A stretch of DNA of 64,000 nucleotides from Salvator merianae (GCA_003586115.2 QVOM02000001.1:15451291-15515290); one strand, 5' to 3'; positions 12,421 to 26,050 are shown, counted from the stretch's first letter. A program made the numbers and translations. Notes: generated from the sequence alone by a model not told the origin.

Positions 12421-15284
12421 TTCTACCAACAGAAAACCAGTTTCTTTCTAGCACTGCTGGATATATATTTAGGGAGTATTGGGTCATTGTGGTAGTTATA
12501 TGACATTGAGTCGGGATCAGATCCTAGTGGCTACATGGGCCCATCAATGCAGCTTTTTGTAAAGATACAGGAGTGGTTTGCCCTTTACCTTCTTCTGGGA
12601 AGATCAATATGGGAAGACACCAGATGATTAGCTTTTCCAGGGTGACCCCTGTCTCCATCTGGCCTTAGTTGTGCATTCCCAATTTTCACTTGACCCATAA
12701 AAGGATGTAGTCAAATTAGGTACTAAAGGTTGCCAAACTTTCAGCTGCCCTCCATATATAACAAAGGCTGTGTTCCAACACAGCCTTTAATCAGTTTACA
12801 GACCGTCTTCAGTTCCCGCTGGCCCGACATGATCTTGCTGTTCCATAGTTTTTCTGGACTAAACTGGTAAAATCCGGACTACTTTGTATTTGGATTTAAT
12901 GAGTTCTCAAGCCGTTCCAGATCGCTAGCCCGCTTTACTTTGCAATGTGAGAACGGGGAAGAAGACTATTTGGGAGGGATCGTACTTTTGGGGAGGTGTA
13001 CAGAGGGAGGGCTTCCCATTCTTGTGCCATCCAATGACAGACTTTGTGGGTGGGCAGGAAGCGCAGTAGTTTCTTCTGCCTCCATTATCCCCCCTTCCGT
13101 TGCTACCAGGAGAAAAGAAAACTGTCCTCCTTTTTACTTCACTAAGCTGCGGTCCTTTCTCTTTCTTTATCCCCCATTCAACACTACCAGGAAGAAATTA
13201 AAGGCTTCCTCCACTTCCATCTGCTGATTAAACCAAAAAAGAAACTGCGCCTGTTTGGGGTTGCAGTCCTCTTGCCCCAACAAAGAACCCACTCAAGATC
13301 AGTTTTGTTGTCGGCAGCACACAGCTACACAGTGGGGACACATGCTGCTGTGAATGTCTTGGGGGGAGATGAGGCAGAGTCCATTTGCTGGCCATGAACT
13401 GCACTATCACAATAATAGAGCCCCCTCATGTTCCCTCCCCACATTTTCCATTCTTCACAGACCTCTCCCTGCTTTTGCACTACTTTTAAATTGCGCAATT
13501 GCGCAAAAGTGCACTTGCAAGGGAGCAGAAATCGCCATCTACCCTTTAGGAATCTTAATTGTGCAGTATGCATGGTTTTAAAGTTCTGCTTGTGTAGATA
13601 GAGGCTGTAGGGGGGGAGAAGGAGCAAATGGCGAATGACTAGTAATGCTGCCAAGTGAATCTATGCTCTGAGGCAGTAGCAAGGACATACAGAGAGCGGA
13701 GCTTGACTTTCCCGCCCCTGTGACATCAAGATTTGAATGTTGGGACTGCAGCCAATCACGGACTGCACAGAGAGGAGAATTTGATGAGGGGTGGAGGCAG
13801 AAAAGGTACTGTTTCTCCATGCCAAGCACGGGAAAATCAGTGTGAGAATGAGCAAGTACAAATTGAGTCCGTGTTAAAATGTAACTGTGGGAACAATCAG
13901 AAGACAAATTCGGTCCTTGTATTCTTCCAATACGGATTAAATTTGTGATGTTGGACCACAGCCTCAATTAGGAAATGCTCTGGTGTGTTCTGTTAAAGGC
14001 ACAGCAGCAGTAGCACTAAAAAGCTGGCAACGTTACAGACAGAAATCAGGCCTGCTTTTGCACTGCATTCAACTACAGATTTAAAAGAGGAAAGGGGAAA
14101 ACTACAGGTTATAAATTAACATCTCCAATGTCTACAGTGCAAAATATAAAAGGCCCTCCATTCCTACATACACACATAGGTTCTGAAGGTTTGTGCAGCT
14201 TACCCCAACCCAGAAACAATCTCAGATTTCATTATCACAAAGACTGTGGTGTCAGGCTTCATCACACAACTGTACAGGATGAACTGGAAAGGTGTGAACA
14301 CAATACACTGGTTTCCCCCTTTCTTTTCATTTCAGCATTCTAGGAACTCTGAACGAGAGAGAACTCAATGGCTCTGAGCTTGCCCTCTGCCAGTAGGAAC
14401 TGGTACTGCACCCACTTCTGAGTTAACCTATAGCCTTAGCAGTATTAACGCCTTGGGTATATCCTGACAGTTCTCATTTAAGACAATTGGTATGTTGGGA
14501 GCGGGTCTGAAAAGAGGCGGATAAAATGGGCAATATCAGGAATCTTGGGCAGTATTTATGTTACAAGGCCTGAAGAGAAGGGATATGCAGCAGATTATCC
14601 TGTTACATCAGGGTAAACTGCCATCTCCTGGAAACAGAGAACATAGCAATCTGGCTATAGAGCAAGAACAGAACTTATCTATTAACTAGTGTGTGTGAAT
14701 GGGAGATGACGGTGGACCACAATGAACCATGATGATGCAGTTCTATACAGGCTTCTTCGGGAAGGTGGAATTAAAGGCACTGAATGTAGCTGGCATTATT
14801 GAAAAATCCCCGTATGCAACTTACCCATCATCTCCAGGTAGACTCTAGCCTGAAACTCTAAAGGGACAAAACAAAGCTAGATGGAGCAAAAATCTGGCTG
14901 TCTATACAACAGATTCCCATGCAATGAGAATGTAAAGCTTTGTGACTGAAGATTGCTAGAGATACATGGAAGTGAGGAGTCATCTCCACCTAAGTTTTAA
15001 TCCAACTTCTGTCTGCCTTCAGAGTGAAAGAACGTTTCAGCAAAATCATGAACCCTTTTCCTTCTGCATCTGGGGCCAAATATCACACTAACAAGCGATA
15101 TTCCAGAATATGGCCCCTCTGGAATTATTGCTTGTTGCCTAAACAATGGAGGGGCCAGTATTGTCTATGCATGTTTTAGTGACACAGCCATCCAGGTATT
15201 CTGCTGGCATGAAATACTCGGAAGTGGACAGTCATCCTTTTTGGGCCCCACACGTGCACAGTGGGCACTTCTAGGATGGTGGCT
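12421..15284. other. No gene recognised
   Basis: Mixed sequence with a somewhat CpG-richer patch at about 12.8-13.7 kb and an exact 14-bp palindrome at 13493-13506 (tgcgcaattgcgca). Open frames near 13.3-13.97 kb overlap on both strands and lack family motifs. Confidence 0.4.
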
Positions 15285-15475
15285 CCCTCCACACGGTATA
15301 TTATAGCACTATTTTGGGAAAACCCACTGTCAGAGTCGAGTTTTCCCAAAACAGGCTATAGCAAGATTTAGGGGGGATATAGCAAGGCTATGGTGGGGTT
15401 GCCACAGATACATCTGGCAATCTCACCATAGTGCAGACAAAAAAAGCACTGCATTTCCCCCATCTGGACAGGGCC
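15285..15475. mobile_element. Fold-back MITE with two internal hairpins
   Basis: Two consecutive hairpins are visible. The first, at about 15302-15360, pairs 'tatagcactattttggga' with 'tcccaaaacaggctata'. The second, at about 15390-15431, pairs 'ctatggtggggttgcca' with 'tggcaatctcaccatag'. The segment starts 'ccctccacacgg' and ends 'catctggacagggcc', a non-coding hairpin layout like small hAT-type elements. Confidence 0.5.
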
Positions 15476-16741
15476 TGGGTTAGATAACGCAGAAGGAAAA
15501 TAGTTTGTCACTTTGCTTGTCACTCTGAAAGTGGATTAAAGCTGAGGTGCAGCTTTGCCCTAAGAGCTGCATGACACTGTAAATTATGCAGATTTAAATT
15601 TAAGATGCCCTTAAATTGTGTTTGGTTTAGAAGATTACATAGTTCGTTCTATACCCACTGCCAAGAGAGATTTCCTCCTACCCAAACATGCCATGACAGA
15701 AAAAGAAGGAAGTGAAAGTTAATTCAAGTGGCAGTAAAACGCACAGGAGAAATTTGGCCCTTCCTTGGTTGACCAGCTGGCAGTTTTATTTGTTCAACAG
15801 ATACTTTGGGAACACAGATCTACTGAGTCCCATTTGTCTGACCATGCCACTATTGGGGCGCTAACTATTATCAGCAACATCCTACTTTATGTAGATTGCA
15901 ATATCCCCTAAAAGCCCCTCTCTAGTCCAGATATTGCTGAATTTCAATCCCCATCAGCCACAGTCACCACAGCCAGGGAGGGAAATACATTTTGCACAAA
16001 TTCATGCATACTCTTTTATGGCTACTAGCGTTGTTGTTAGGTTCTTTCATTCTTTCTTTTCACATGCACCAGGCCAAAAGTCTGACAGTAAAAAAAAAAA
16101 AAATATGATACCTGGGTGGTTAAATTCTGGGAAAGGCAGTCAGGTGCCATAGATGCAAGTTCTTTTCTGTTTCTTTTTATGTTAAGGATTTTTCTCTTTC
16201 TCCACACAGTTTAGCTAAAATTCAATACCTGGCCTGGGGTCGAGTGGAAAGTGGCAGAAGAGGGCAAAGATCCTGCCATTTTAGGAGCTAGAAAGAAAAA
16301 CATTTCAGTTGCTGTAACTGAGGGTGACTGGGAAAACTCCAGTAGTTCCATGGATATGGAGGGATAAAGTTCCTTGTTTAACATGGCCCATTTAGTGGCT
16401 GCACCAGCAGTGACTCAACACTAAAACCTCCCTCATTTCTAAGAGCAGATGCAGAATGAACCGGGGCAGGCAATGCCCTCTCCAGGCTTTGCCCATCTTT
16501 TCAGAAGACACAGAAAGGTTGCACGTAGCAATCCACGTGCTGTGTCCCATGTGGGCTGCTAAAAAAAAATACTTTTTTGTGTGTGCCCCAAGCCATTCTT
16601 TCAGTGGCATGCATTATCCTGCCCATAGCCTGGGACAACTGTGAGTTTCATATGACAACATCTGCATCCTTACCGCTTCTTTTAATCTCGTCACAGAGGT
16701 AAAATAACAGGACAAGCTGTGCCTGGTGGCCAAGGAGTACT

Positions 16742-16832
16742 CAGCTGGGGCTCTCCAGATGTCTTTCAACTACAATTCCCATCATTCTGTGCCTCCCCAG
16801 GAACATCTGGAGAACCACAGTAGGACACCTCT
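16742..16832. mobile_element. Fold-back repeat of 'ctccagatgt' type
   Basis: The segment contains 'ggggctctccagatgt' and 'aactacaattcccatcat', followed by the inverted 'acatctggagaaccaca'. This short palindromic motif is widespread in reptile genomes and is usually a hAT-like MITE. The assignment rests on that recurring motif and the visible inverted ends. Confidence 0.5.
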
Positions 16833-17910
16833 GGTTTAGACAAGAACTCCATGTCAGGATAATGCTAAAGGCAGAGGCGGGGGGGGGTTGTTTGTTTTAA
16901 ATTGGCAATTTTAGTCAAATCTTAAATCTGCGAACATATGTTCAGCAAAGTTTCCTGAGGCCAGAAATACTTAGTAGCTTGGTACTGTTTCAGGAGTGGG
17001 GTTCAACTGCAGCTTATGCAAGTATTTCTGGACCCATTTCTTCATTATTTTAAGGGTTGGCTACAGCAACTACCTGGAAAGCAGGATTGAACTCCAGCAT
17101 TTCACTGGATGAAGATAATGGCAAACTCCTCTGTACCCTGGCCTCTTAAAATGTGGGGACATGCTTGTGGGGTCACCAGAAATCAGCCCCAGCCAGAGCA
17201 TGTTTCTACCTTTACTTTCACTGCTCTTGCTCCAACTTAACACTAACTTGCTGCATAAGTCTATTGGATGAATGTTTTGAACACCCTGATTATTTCCTGC
17301 TCCAGGGGCACCACAACCTCTGCTACCTCTACGGCATCCACAGCAGGGACCAGATCAGGGAAAGGCACCCATACATCTGAACAGCCCAATGCATTTTCCC
17401 CAGCTGGTCCTTCTATAGCTGGCTTAGAAGTCTCATGAGATTGTTTTGTGTGTCTTTGCATGTTTCTTACTCACTGTCAGCAGCAGAAGTCGCAGAGCCC
17501 AAGGAGACAAGTATGATGGTTATGAATGGCAAGGGGTAGTGATGATGTCACGGTGGAATAAAAGTCTCCCAGCAGCCTTTTGCTCTGGTGACCTAAAACC
17601 TGGGATCACGCGACTATTAAATGCACAGGAGCCCTGTTCTCTTCTTTGTGGGCTATATCTCTTAAAGTGAAACCTCAGAGTAGAACCATTCAGGAAGCCT
17701 CTTCTCCCCTTACGCTCCGCTTCTGAGCGCTGCAAAGAATCAAGAACAACCTTGGCCATTCGTTTGCATCCAGCAAGACAGTTCTTCTGTCCCTGTGCAT
17801 TCTGGCTTGCTACTTGGCAGCCTGAAAGCAATAGGTTCTGCTTTCCCCAATATTAGAAGAAGTTTCACTGCCTGCACTTTTGTCTGTAATGCTGTATTAC
17901 AGGCAAAGAG

Positions 17911-17951
17911 GGTGGGATGGGATGGGATGGGATGGGATGGGATGGGATGGG
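17911..17951. repeat. (GGGAT)n minisatellite
   Basis: Eight nearly perfect GGGAT/TGGGA pentamers. The G-rich strand is the plus strand. No transposon is attached. Confidence 0.9.
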
Positions 17952-18606
17952 CAACCCTAACTGTAAAACTCCAACTCAGCTGTGGATTTAAGCTGCCTTA
18001 TGAAATGCATAAAGCAGTATCTTAGTACTCAACTGCCTTGAAACTCATCGAATTTGGTACTCAACGCATTTTGACGTGAAAATTTTGTCTTGGTATCCTT
18101 CATTTGTTTGGTACTCAACACACAAAACTAGAGCCTGTCGGTGCAGGTTGCCTCGTGACTGGCTACCCTTTCCAGCTGAAACACAGGGGTCACATGTTAG
18201 TCATGTGGTAGCTCTTGCCCTGTGCACATCCCCCTGTGGTCTTACCATGACTTCTGTGGTCACTTTTAATCTAAGTACTGTACAAGTATTTATTAATTTT
18301 ATTTACATTATTCCTTATAGGAAAAATTTGTTTGGTACTCATCGTTTTTGATACTCATCACGCCTCCCGGAACCAATTAATGACAAGTTCCAAGGTATGA
18401 CTGTATAGGATTTACAGTACCTCCCCCCCTGGCAGGATGCATTTGTAGGTGCAAACCTTTTGTCCATCACTAGTGGGAAAACTTCCCAGCAGCATTTCTG
18501 TTTTTATCTACAGGGTTGCACAGTTGCCAGATTTTTATTTTTTATTTCCAAACCACATTAGTATCGGCAAAAGAATTGTACGGTTTGCGAACAGTACAGT
18601 TACTCT

Positions 18607-18786
18607 GGGCCTTTCTGCACTTGGGCTTATTCCAGATTATATCTCAGAATAGGGACCTGCCATCTGCACGCTAATGCAGACTATGGTAGGCCCTGGGCAA
18701 GACCTTTCATAGTTTGCACTAGCATGTGGATGGCAGGTCCCTGTTCCAGGATATAATCCACAATAAGGCCAAGTGCTGAAAGGGCC
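18607..18786. mobile_element. Fold-back MITE family A, full copy
   Basis: A nearly complete palindrome with arms of about 80 bp. The left arm begins gggcctttctgcacttgggc, and the right arm ends with the reverse complement, ccaagtgctgaaagggcc. The arms share 'agggacctgccatc' and the 'gattatatc' core. Related copies lie at 33373-33512 (full) and 19495-19585 (half), which shows it is a multi-copy family. There is no coding capacity. Confidence 0.8.
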
Positions 18787-19059
18787 TCTGTGTCCTCCTT
18801 GTTTCTAATCCCTGCAGCAAAGCCATACACAGTCTGAGGGCTTTTTCCTAAAAGCCCTGCAGAAGATATCCTAAATCTGGAAGAAGAAAAAAAGTACTAA
18901 TTTTTTAAAGGTGTACAAAATACACGCCCCCACTTTCCCTTGGGTGGGGTACAAAGTTACCCACTCGTTCCGATGAGGGTTAACTAGTTCTGCCGCTAGG
19001 CCTTTTACAGCGGCCTCACGCCCAGAAATCAACCCCTTCTTCTCAAGGCCAGGGCTCTT

Positions 19060-19250
19060 TGCGCTTAGTTTCCACCCTGTGGAATGATGTTATCCTGCCA
19101 GGGAGGGAGGTCTGGTTATATTTTAATGTATATATTTACATCATTTTATGGTTTTTATCCTTTTATTGTTGTGATTCGCCCTGGGACCTTTGCGTGAAGG
19201 GCAGAATATTAATTACTCAAATAAATAAACAAACAAATAAATAAATAAAG
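19060..19250 (+). mobile_element. L2-type LINE 3' end
   Basis: Ends in 'gtgattcgccctgggacctt', 'gtgaagggcagaatatta' and an (AAAC/AAAT) tail, the same layout as the copy near 4.8 kb. The preceding 100 bases have the T-rich 3' untranslated style of L2-like elements. The 5' boundary is uncertain. Confidence 0.55.
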
Positions 19251-19494
19251 GTCCAGCAAGTCCAGAAGGTGGTGTGGGGCACAGGAGAACTGACCATCTT
19301 GGAGGGCTGCAATGAAGGAAATCAGTTCTGAGCGTGCATGCCAGGTGGCCTCCCATTCGGAGCTATGGCTGCTCTTTGGCTCACAGTGTTCTCTGAGAGA
19401 CAAGGGGAGGTGTGATGCATGCCAGGACACCCTGCACTTTCAGACTGGAGCAGAAGAGAGAATTTCAGTTCCCTCTGATAAAATCCCATGGCGA

Positions 19495-19585
19495 GGCCTG
19501 CCATAGTCTACAGCAGCATGTGAATGGCAGACCCCTATTCCGGGATACAATGCAGAATAAGGCCCAGTGCACAAAGGGCCTTGGC
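19495..19585. mobile_element. Fold-back MITE family A, half copy
   Basis: Carries only the right half of the palindrome found at 18607-18786, with 'cagcatgtgaatggcaga', 'cctattccgggatacaat' and 'cagtgcacaaagggcc'. The left arm is missing or too eroded to see. Confidence 0.65.
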
Positions 19586-21229
19586 GGCACAGTCTTCCTG
19601 GAGCTCAAAGCTTCCCTAACAGTCAGCCTGAAACATCTACCTGCCTGGTATGCAGCATAATATGGGATCATTCTCCCCTATTCTTTGTGCATACGCTATG
19701 CCAGGCTGGTCCATGACTCTTATTACAATGCTGCGGCTGCAACAATACTCTCTATTGCATCTCAAGAGCAGCAGGCTACTTCAAGGGAGGTCAGACAGAC
19801 TTCACGGTGCACACAGCTTTCTTCCAAGAGAACCAGCAGGGCAGGGTGTACAAGAGAGACAGGGGGTGGTTGTTGCAACTCCTGAATCTGCCGCCAGAGG
19901 TCACTCTCTAGTTGTGCTTAATAGGTCCCGGATTCTCACCCACTTGCTTTCACCCCAGTGACGAACAAAGTCACCGTGCTTGTATTCTACGTTTCCAGGT
20001 CCAAGAGAAGTCTGGGCTCCTGACCTCTGCAGGGTTATGCACAAGAGGGAATGTCTGCCTGTAGCTCCCTATGCAAGACACATTTCCTATCCTCTTTCCA
20101 ATCTGGCTACTCCATTGCAACCACTCAATTCAAGTGTTGCATCAAGGACAACCATCTGTTCCCCAAAACCACCATCCCCAACACTTAAAAATATGACATA
20201 CTGCTGACAACACTATTATTGTACCGCTGCTCATCCCATGCTTTCAACAACAACAAAAAAAAAGAAAATGAAATCTTTTGACAATATTTTGAGGGGGGGG
20301 GGGGGAAATAGAACTTCCATTATCCAGTAATCCATTCTCAAGAAGCAGCTAAAGTGTGACCTCTTAATTGTTCTTGTGTGCATATGAACTCATTAAACAT
20401 GGACAGCATTCAAAATCCACAGAGGTTGGAAGGCGCGTATCTGCGCAAGTGGAAGAAAGGGCAGTGCTTTCTCAGAAATTAAGAGCTATTCCTGAGAAAT
20501 ATGGAGGTTTTTGGACTGTGTTTTAAAACAACTCAGGAAGCCATCGTGGTTCGTCAACTCTACAAATCAGATAACTTCATGAGAAATAAGCCAAAGATCA
20601 TTAAATATTTTATTACGTATCGATTTATTGCATTTCTATCTTGTCATTTCTTCTAGGAATTCAAGGAGTAGGCACAGACTGCAAATACATCGGAGCTTAA
20701 TGGTTCCCCACGGAGGACCGAGGGTTGCGGCTGGCAAACGGTTCTGCCCCAACCCAAGTGCCCTTTCAGTAACTCCCTTTGAAGTGTTCTGGCGATGCTT
20801 TGGCTGGAGGATTCACAACACCTGCACCAAAAAATGGCCGACATCCAGCCACATTTCTGGTGCTGCAAAGCAAATGTTGGGCGAAGATATCACAGTTGCA
20901 AGCAAAATTCAGCTTACAGCAGTATGCTGTCCACTTCTGGGACCTGTGCGAGGTGAACACCATTTACTCAGTGCTTAATCTGGTTCCCATACCTCCTACC
21001 CTGGTAGCTGCCCCTTCCAGGTGACACGCGGATGAAACCAGAGTCTTCCTTCCCGTGTTATCCTCGCAACAGTTCCGTAAGGTAGATTCAGGTTCACAGC
21101 ACCATTCAAAAACTGGGCCAAGGTTCCCTGTATCAGTCAGGCTTGAGTAGAAGAGGGAATTTAGCAGGTGTTGCCTGTATTATCAGCTGCAGCTGCTGAA
21201 ATTCTTTTTTCTTTCCCACAACACTAGGA

Positions 21230-21622
21230 CTAAGGAGGCACTCTATGAAACGGATGAGCAGGAGAGTTAGGATCAACAAGGGGAAGTTTTTTTCACCCAC
21301 AGGGTCGTCAGTCTATGGAATTTACTATCAGGAAAGGTAGTTACAGCAAACTGTCTGGATAGGTTTAAGAAAGGATTAGACAAATTCATGGAGGTCAGGT
21401 GTATCAATGGCTACTGGAATGGATGCTTAGGTACCACCTCCAGGTTGGAAAAACAGGCAGAATGCCTTTAAAAATTATTTGCAGGGAGTTGAGAGCAGGT
21501 GAAGGTTTTGCCTTTTTATTCTGCTTGAGAATGCCTAGAAGCAATTGGAGGGCCACTGTGTGAGACAGGATGCTGATGGGCCATGGCCTGATCCATCAAG
21601 GCTCCTCTTATGTTCTTATCAA
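21230..21622 (+). mobile_element. CR1 LINE 3' region
   Basis: Shows the familiar order of a reptilian CR1 3' region: 'ctatggaatttactatcagg', then 'aaaggattagacaaattcat', then 'gaagcaattggagggccact', then 'gacaggatgctgatgggcc', ending 'catcaaggctcctcttatg'. It is 5'-truncated and non-coding. Confidence 0.75.
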
Positions 21623-23047
21623 ATGCCCTCTTTGCCCAAGACTCCTGACTTAGACTGCAGATGACAACCCTGTGAGACAAATTAGGGGAGAAGCAATGAT
21701 TAACCATGGGTCACCCAGAAACTGCATGACTGAGTGGGCATCTCAACATCTATGCTGGGTACAAAAATTGTTGCTGGGCAACACCTGGAAACTACAAGGA
21801 TAAATCTATGTACTTTCTCTGTCAGACCCAGAAGTGGCTTGGCATTACTATCTTCTCAGGAGATGCCAGGATTCACCCCAAAAAGCTGTCCTCTTTCACT
21901 TAGCTATGGCCCTTCCTGGGTATAAAAATGCAAAAGGTGAAAAAGAAGGAATGCATCAATACAAAGTTGAGTAGGGGGAGGAGGCAGGAGAGAAGTATGC
22001 ACCCAAAGAGCCTTTGAGCAGCAATCTTGTATCCTTCATCCTGACAGTAACGAGTAGGCATGGGCTTCTGTTCACTCCCCAACGGCTCTGCTATGCTGGT
22101 CCCCAACTGCAGGCTGTGCTGAGAAACAAAGGAGAACCTTTGGTGCAACCTACTTTCATGTCATGACAAGTAACTGTCTCCACAGCTCAACTAGCACAGT
22201 TAGTTAAAGCCAGTCTGCACCAGGGGAGCAAAACAATGGTGCAGTTGGGAGCAAGGCAAGGAGTTCGACCCACTGAACATGCCCAGGAAAGGCCATTCAT
22301 CTGAATAGAACTTACTTCTAAGCAGGCATGAAGTATTGTTAAAGATCCAAAACAGGACACCATGACTTCTTCAAGAGCCTTTAGAGGGACCAGTTTGAGA
22401 CCTGTATCAGTTCAATTCAGTTGGTTGAAGAGCAGGGTGTAGGCCAGATGTGCAAAAGCAGAATCTCTGCCATTTAAATTGGACGCACATTCTCACCATC
22501 CCAGACTTGGCTACCCTGGCTAGAGTTGATGGAAGTTGTGGTGCAACACTATCCAGTGGACCATGAGCTTCTGATCCACAGCGTCAAACATACAGTTGAG
22601 CATGCAAGTTCTCCTCTGGAAGAATGACTTCCCAAAGTGTTGACCAAGCAAAAGTACATCTTTGGACCTCTTGTTTGTCTCTCCACCCACCACGGAAGAG
22701 CAAGCAAACATTTGGCCTCTCCAGCATTCTTGATCAGATGGTTAAGGATACAAATCAGAACTGAGGAACTTTCTCATCAAGATTTCACTTCAACACATAC
22801 CCAGGTAAACAGTGTACTGGGGAAATAATGCAAGTGCTCCTGAAGCATCATTACACATATGGGCAGCTGGCCCAGAAGGGCAAAGTGGGCAGTGCTCCAT
22901 CACACCGAGTACACTCAGCACTCGGGTCCACTTCCCTCACTTGTCCTTCAAGCGCATTTCCATTCAGGCTAACTCATCTGTGCAGAGTCTATCCTGTTCA
23001 GTGTAGCCAGTTTTCCTGTTGGTTTGCATAGCACTACAGCTTTGTAG

Positions 23048-23235
23048 AAGGAAGTGGCTGAAGCTCAGTGACAGAGCAAACTACCTGGAAAGCGGAGGGT
23101 ACAGAAGTGGTTTGCCATTGCCTACTTCCAGGGAGAAGCTGGGGATCAAACCAGCAACTGGGTTGCCAGTTCAATCCCCAGTCTCTCCCCAGAAGTAGGC
23201 AATGACAAACCACTTCTGTATCTCTGCCAAGAAAA
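23048..23235 (+). mobile_element. tRNA-like SINE copy with internal inversion
   Basis: Begins like a tRNA-derived SINE (gaagctcagtgacagagc, then ctggaaagcggagggt). At 23100-23221 it holds a near-perfect palindrome. A minus-oriented segment from 'tacagaagtggtttgcc' to 'gatcaaaccagcaac' faces the plus-oriented 'gttgccagttcaatcccc' to 'caaaccacttctgta'. Other copies in the window (23236-23425, 24062-24200, 27480-27650) lack this inversion. Confidence 0.65.
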
Positions 23236-23425
23236 TTGCATAGAGGGGCCCATGCAGTAGCTGTATCCCAGTGATAAAGCAATCTGCCTCAAAAGCAGAG
23301 GGTTGCCAGTTCAATCCCAGCTTCTTCCTGGAAGTAGGCAATGGCAAACGACTTGTGTATCTCTGCCCAGAAAACTGCATAGAGAGGCCCATGCAGTCAC
23401 CCAGGAGTCAGCCACCACTCAGTGG
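23236..23425 (+). mobile_element. tRNA-like SINE, second tandem copy
   Basis: Reads 'cccagtgataaagcaatctg', 'cagagggttgccagttcaat', 'tggaagtaggcaatggcaaa', then 'cccaggagtcagccaccact'. The last phrase is the usual terminal motif of this reptile SINE family. It follows the first copy directly. Confidence 0.7.
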
Positions 23426-24061
23426 GTACCCAGCAACAACAGGATTGTAGAGTCTCAACTCTCATTTGCTCTACCGATTTTGACCCCTGGTACCCCTCCC
23501 TTTTTGCTGCCTTGCCCTCCATCATCCCACCAGTTGCAACAGGCTTCCGTCCTTCACTGGTTATACATTAGAGCATCCTTCCCATGCCATTTTAACTATC
23601 TTCTCTGCCTCTTTTTTGCATACAATCACCCACAAAAATTTGCTGTATGTACAGTATTTGTATTACAGTACTTCCATTAGTCATTGATATTAGACATGGA
23701 GGACCATACAAAGCATCTGCAGAAATGTTTAAGGCAAAAGTTATGTCAATGACTTCCTTCATTCCTCTTTGGGCTGTTCGCTGCTGCTGCTGGGAAGGGG
23801 TCTTTGGAATAAGAAAGGCAGGCAGTTGAAACGCAACAAAGCAAAATGCAATGACAAGTTATTGCTCTGGGAAGGGAAGCTGTCCATATCCTCCCTCCTA
23901 AGCTACATTAGCAATACTGCAGTGATGAAAATCCAAGAAAGCTGCTCTTTTTGTAGCACGGTAAATGATGCAGAGATAGGGTAGGGGAACTGATGTAATA
24001 GGCTGGGGTCAACACCAGCAAGAAGCAGGAATGCCTATAGTTCAGTAGTGGTTTTTTTAAA

Positions 24062-24200
24062 ATAAAATAAAAAACACTGCCTGGAAAGCAGAGGGTCACC
24101 AGTTCAGTTCTGAGCTCCCCAGAAGAAAGTAATGACAAACCCCTTATTTATCTGCCAAGAAAACTGCATGGAGGTGTCTTTGTAATCACCAGAAGTTGAT
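24062..24200 (+). mobile_element. tRNA-like SINE, diverged copy
   Basis: Shares 'gcctggaaagcagagggtca', 'ccagttcagttctgagctcc' and 'ccaagaaaactgcatggagg' with the tandem copies near 23.3 kb. Its ending is 'caccagaagttgatcagctg'. Divergence from the other copies suggests an older insertion. Confidence 0.6.
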
Positions 24201-26013
24201 CAGCTGGCTTATAAAAGTGGAACCTGCAATAAATGTCGCAGTTCTGTGTTTTTTTTTAAATGATGCAGTTCTATGCCTTAAATATTCAGAGCACAAGTCA
24301 GCTGCCAGCATCCTCTTCCAGAAGAAGCTCCCCAATTTCCCCTTCTCCTACACCCCCCCCCCGCCTGCCATTCTCATAATGGCAGCCATCAGTCAACAGT
24401 TACACTCATCAGGCACGCTTAAGTACTAATCGGGCTACTTGTTTCTCCCCTAAGGGTCCCCTTCCCCAGTCCCCTCAAGCCACTCAATGGCTCTCTGCTT
24501 GTACATGAACAATGGGTGCCATTTCAATAACATAAGAATCCCCATTCAAATAATGACTTTGCTACTAATATGCAGGATATGGGCAGGACTGCATTCTGAC
24601 TGCTGGGTGGAGAGTTTTCCCACACCCCATCTCCAATTGCCCTTGGACTGCTGTTACTGGAAGGAGCCAAGGAGCAACCAACACTGTTGGACATTTTATG
24701 TATTTTGGGAAAGATCTTGTGCAAAAGCCTCTGGTGCTGTGCAGGAACTTAGAGAGCAAGGGAGAATTTAGATACCTGAGAACAAGTATCACATACTTTA
24801 AGCATGCTGCCTGCATTGTTCAGAGGACACAGGGTAAGATCCTTACCAGCAGAGGGCAAAAACTCTACATTAACTGGAATCTTTCCTTCCAATCTGGCTG
24901 TGCAATCTATAAGCTTTTTAGAATGGCCAGATGTAAAAGAGAGCTGTGTTCCTAAACCTCCTTCTCAGAAGAAGCCAATGGCAATCACTTCTGTAATACA
25001 AAAGTGTTTATTTGATAGTTGGTAAGATCATTTCAAAACAACACAATAACTAAAATTAACAACACAATTGAACCTTTCCCAAAAGTTGCAATCTCAGTGT
25101 ATTTATTTGGAAGAAAGGCCTATAGAACAAAGTGGGGGGGGTTGCTTTTGAGCAGACATGTCTAGGATGCAGGCTACAGGAGAGTACTTCATCACGGTGT
25201 GAAAAAGGAAACACATTTTAAGTCAGGCAGAAAAGATGCGGTGCAATTATATTAGTGAACAGAAGATGGCACTGGTGCTCCACTTATACAGCACAACAAT
25301 CTTTGGCTCTGGAGCAAGCTTGATGGGTGAGGGGAAACAGATGTAGGTTCAGACAGAGGCTCATACTCCTGGTTATTTGCTACTTAATGGCAGTAAAGTG
25401 GAGACACCTAATTAAGTGCAAGGGTTTGTGGTTATTGATTTGCGGCAAGCCTTGACTGCCAAGTCCTTAAAGAATTGAGTACAGATTTAGTGCATCTGAG
25501 GTAGTGCAGAGTGCATTTCTCTTACCATTAGGACAGCTAGATGCACACACAAAAAAAAACCACCACGGTTCCCCTATACCTTTAATACTTATGGGAAAGA
25601 GCTCATTTCAAGTGCAACTGCAATTCCTAGGATTGGAGCTAATTATTTATCATCTGGCCAAGTTCCTTTCCCTTTAATAACAACATGAATAGATTTTTTT
25701 CAGGCAAAGCTCAGTTTTTCCCCCTGAAGTAGCCTTCAGGTTTGCTAGAGGATGAGCCTGAGGGTGGCAGAGTTAGATACACCGGGGTAATCAGTTCAGA
25801 AGTGGGAATAAAAGACACATATTTTGGACATGGGCGCCAGCTTTTCAGCACAGCTATGTAGCTCAGGGTTGATTTAACGTGCAGAAATTAGCAAGTGGAG
25901 AAGTTTTTCACGATTGCAGCTCCACCTCAGAGCATACTTGTTACAGATACCCCTACAAAGCTTAGCAGAAAAATCAGCAGCCCTGATTTCATATTAGCTA
26001 TTGTTATGGTTGC

Positions 26014-26015
26014 CT

Positions 26016-26050
<35 letters not shown>

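Noticed and set aside
13493..13506. 14-bp perfect palindrome tgcgcaattgcgca as a regulatory operator
   Set aside because: An isolated short palindrome with no promoter or gene beside it. A chance or MITE origin is as likely.
17911..17951. Telomere-like repeat from (GGGAT)n
   Set aside because: The unit is a pentamer, not the vertebrate TTAGGG, and the array is only about 40 bases.
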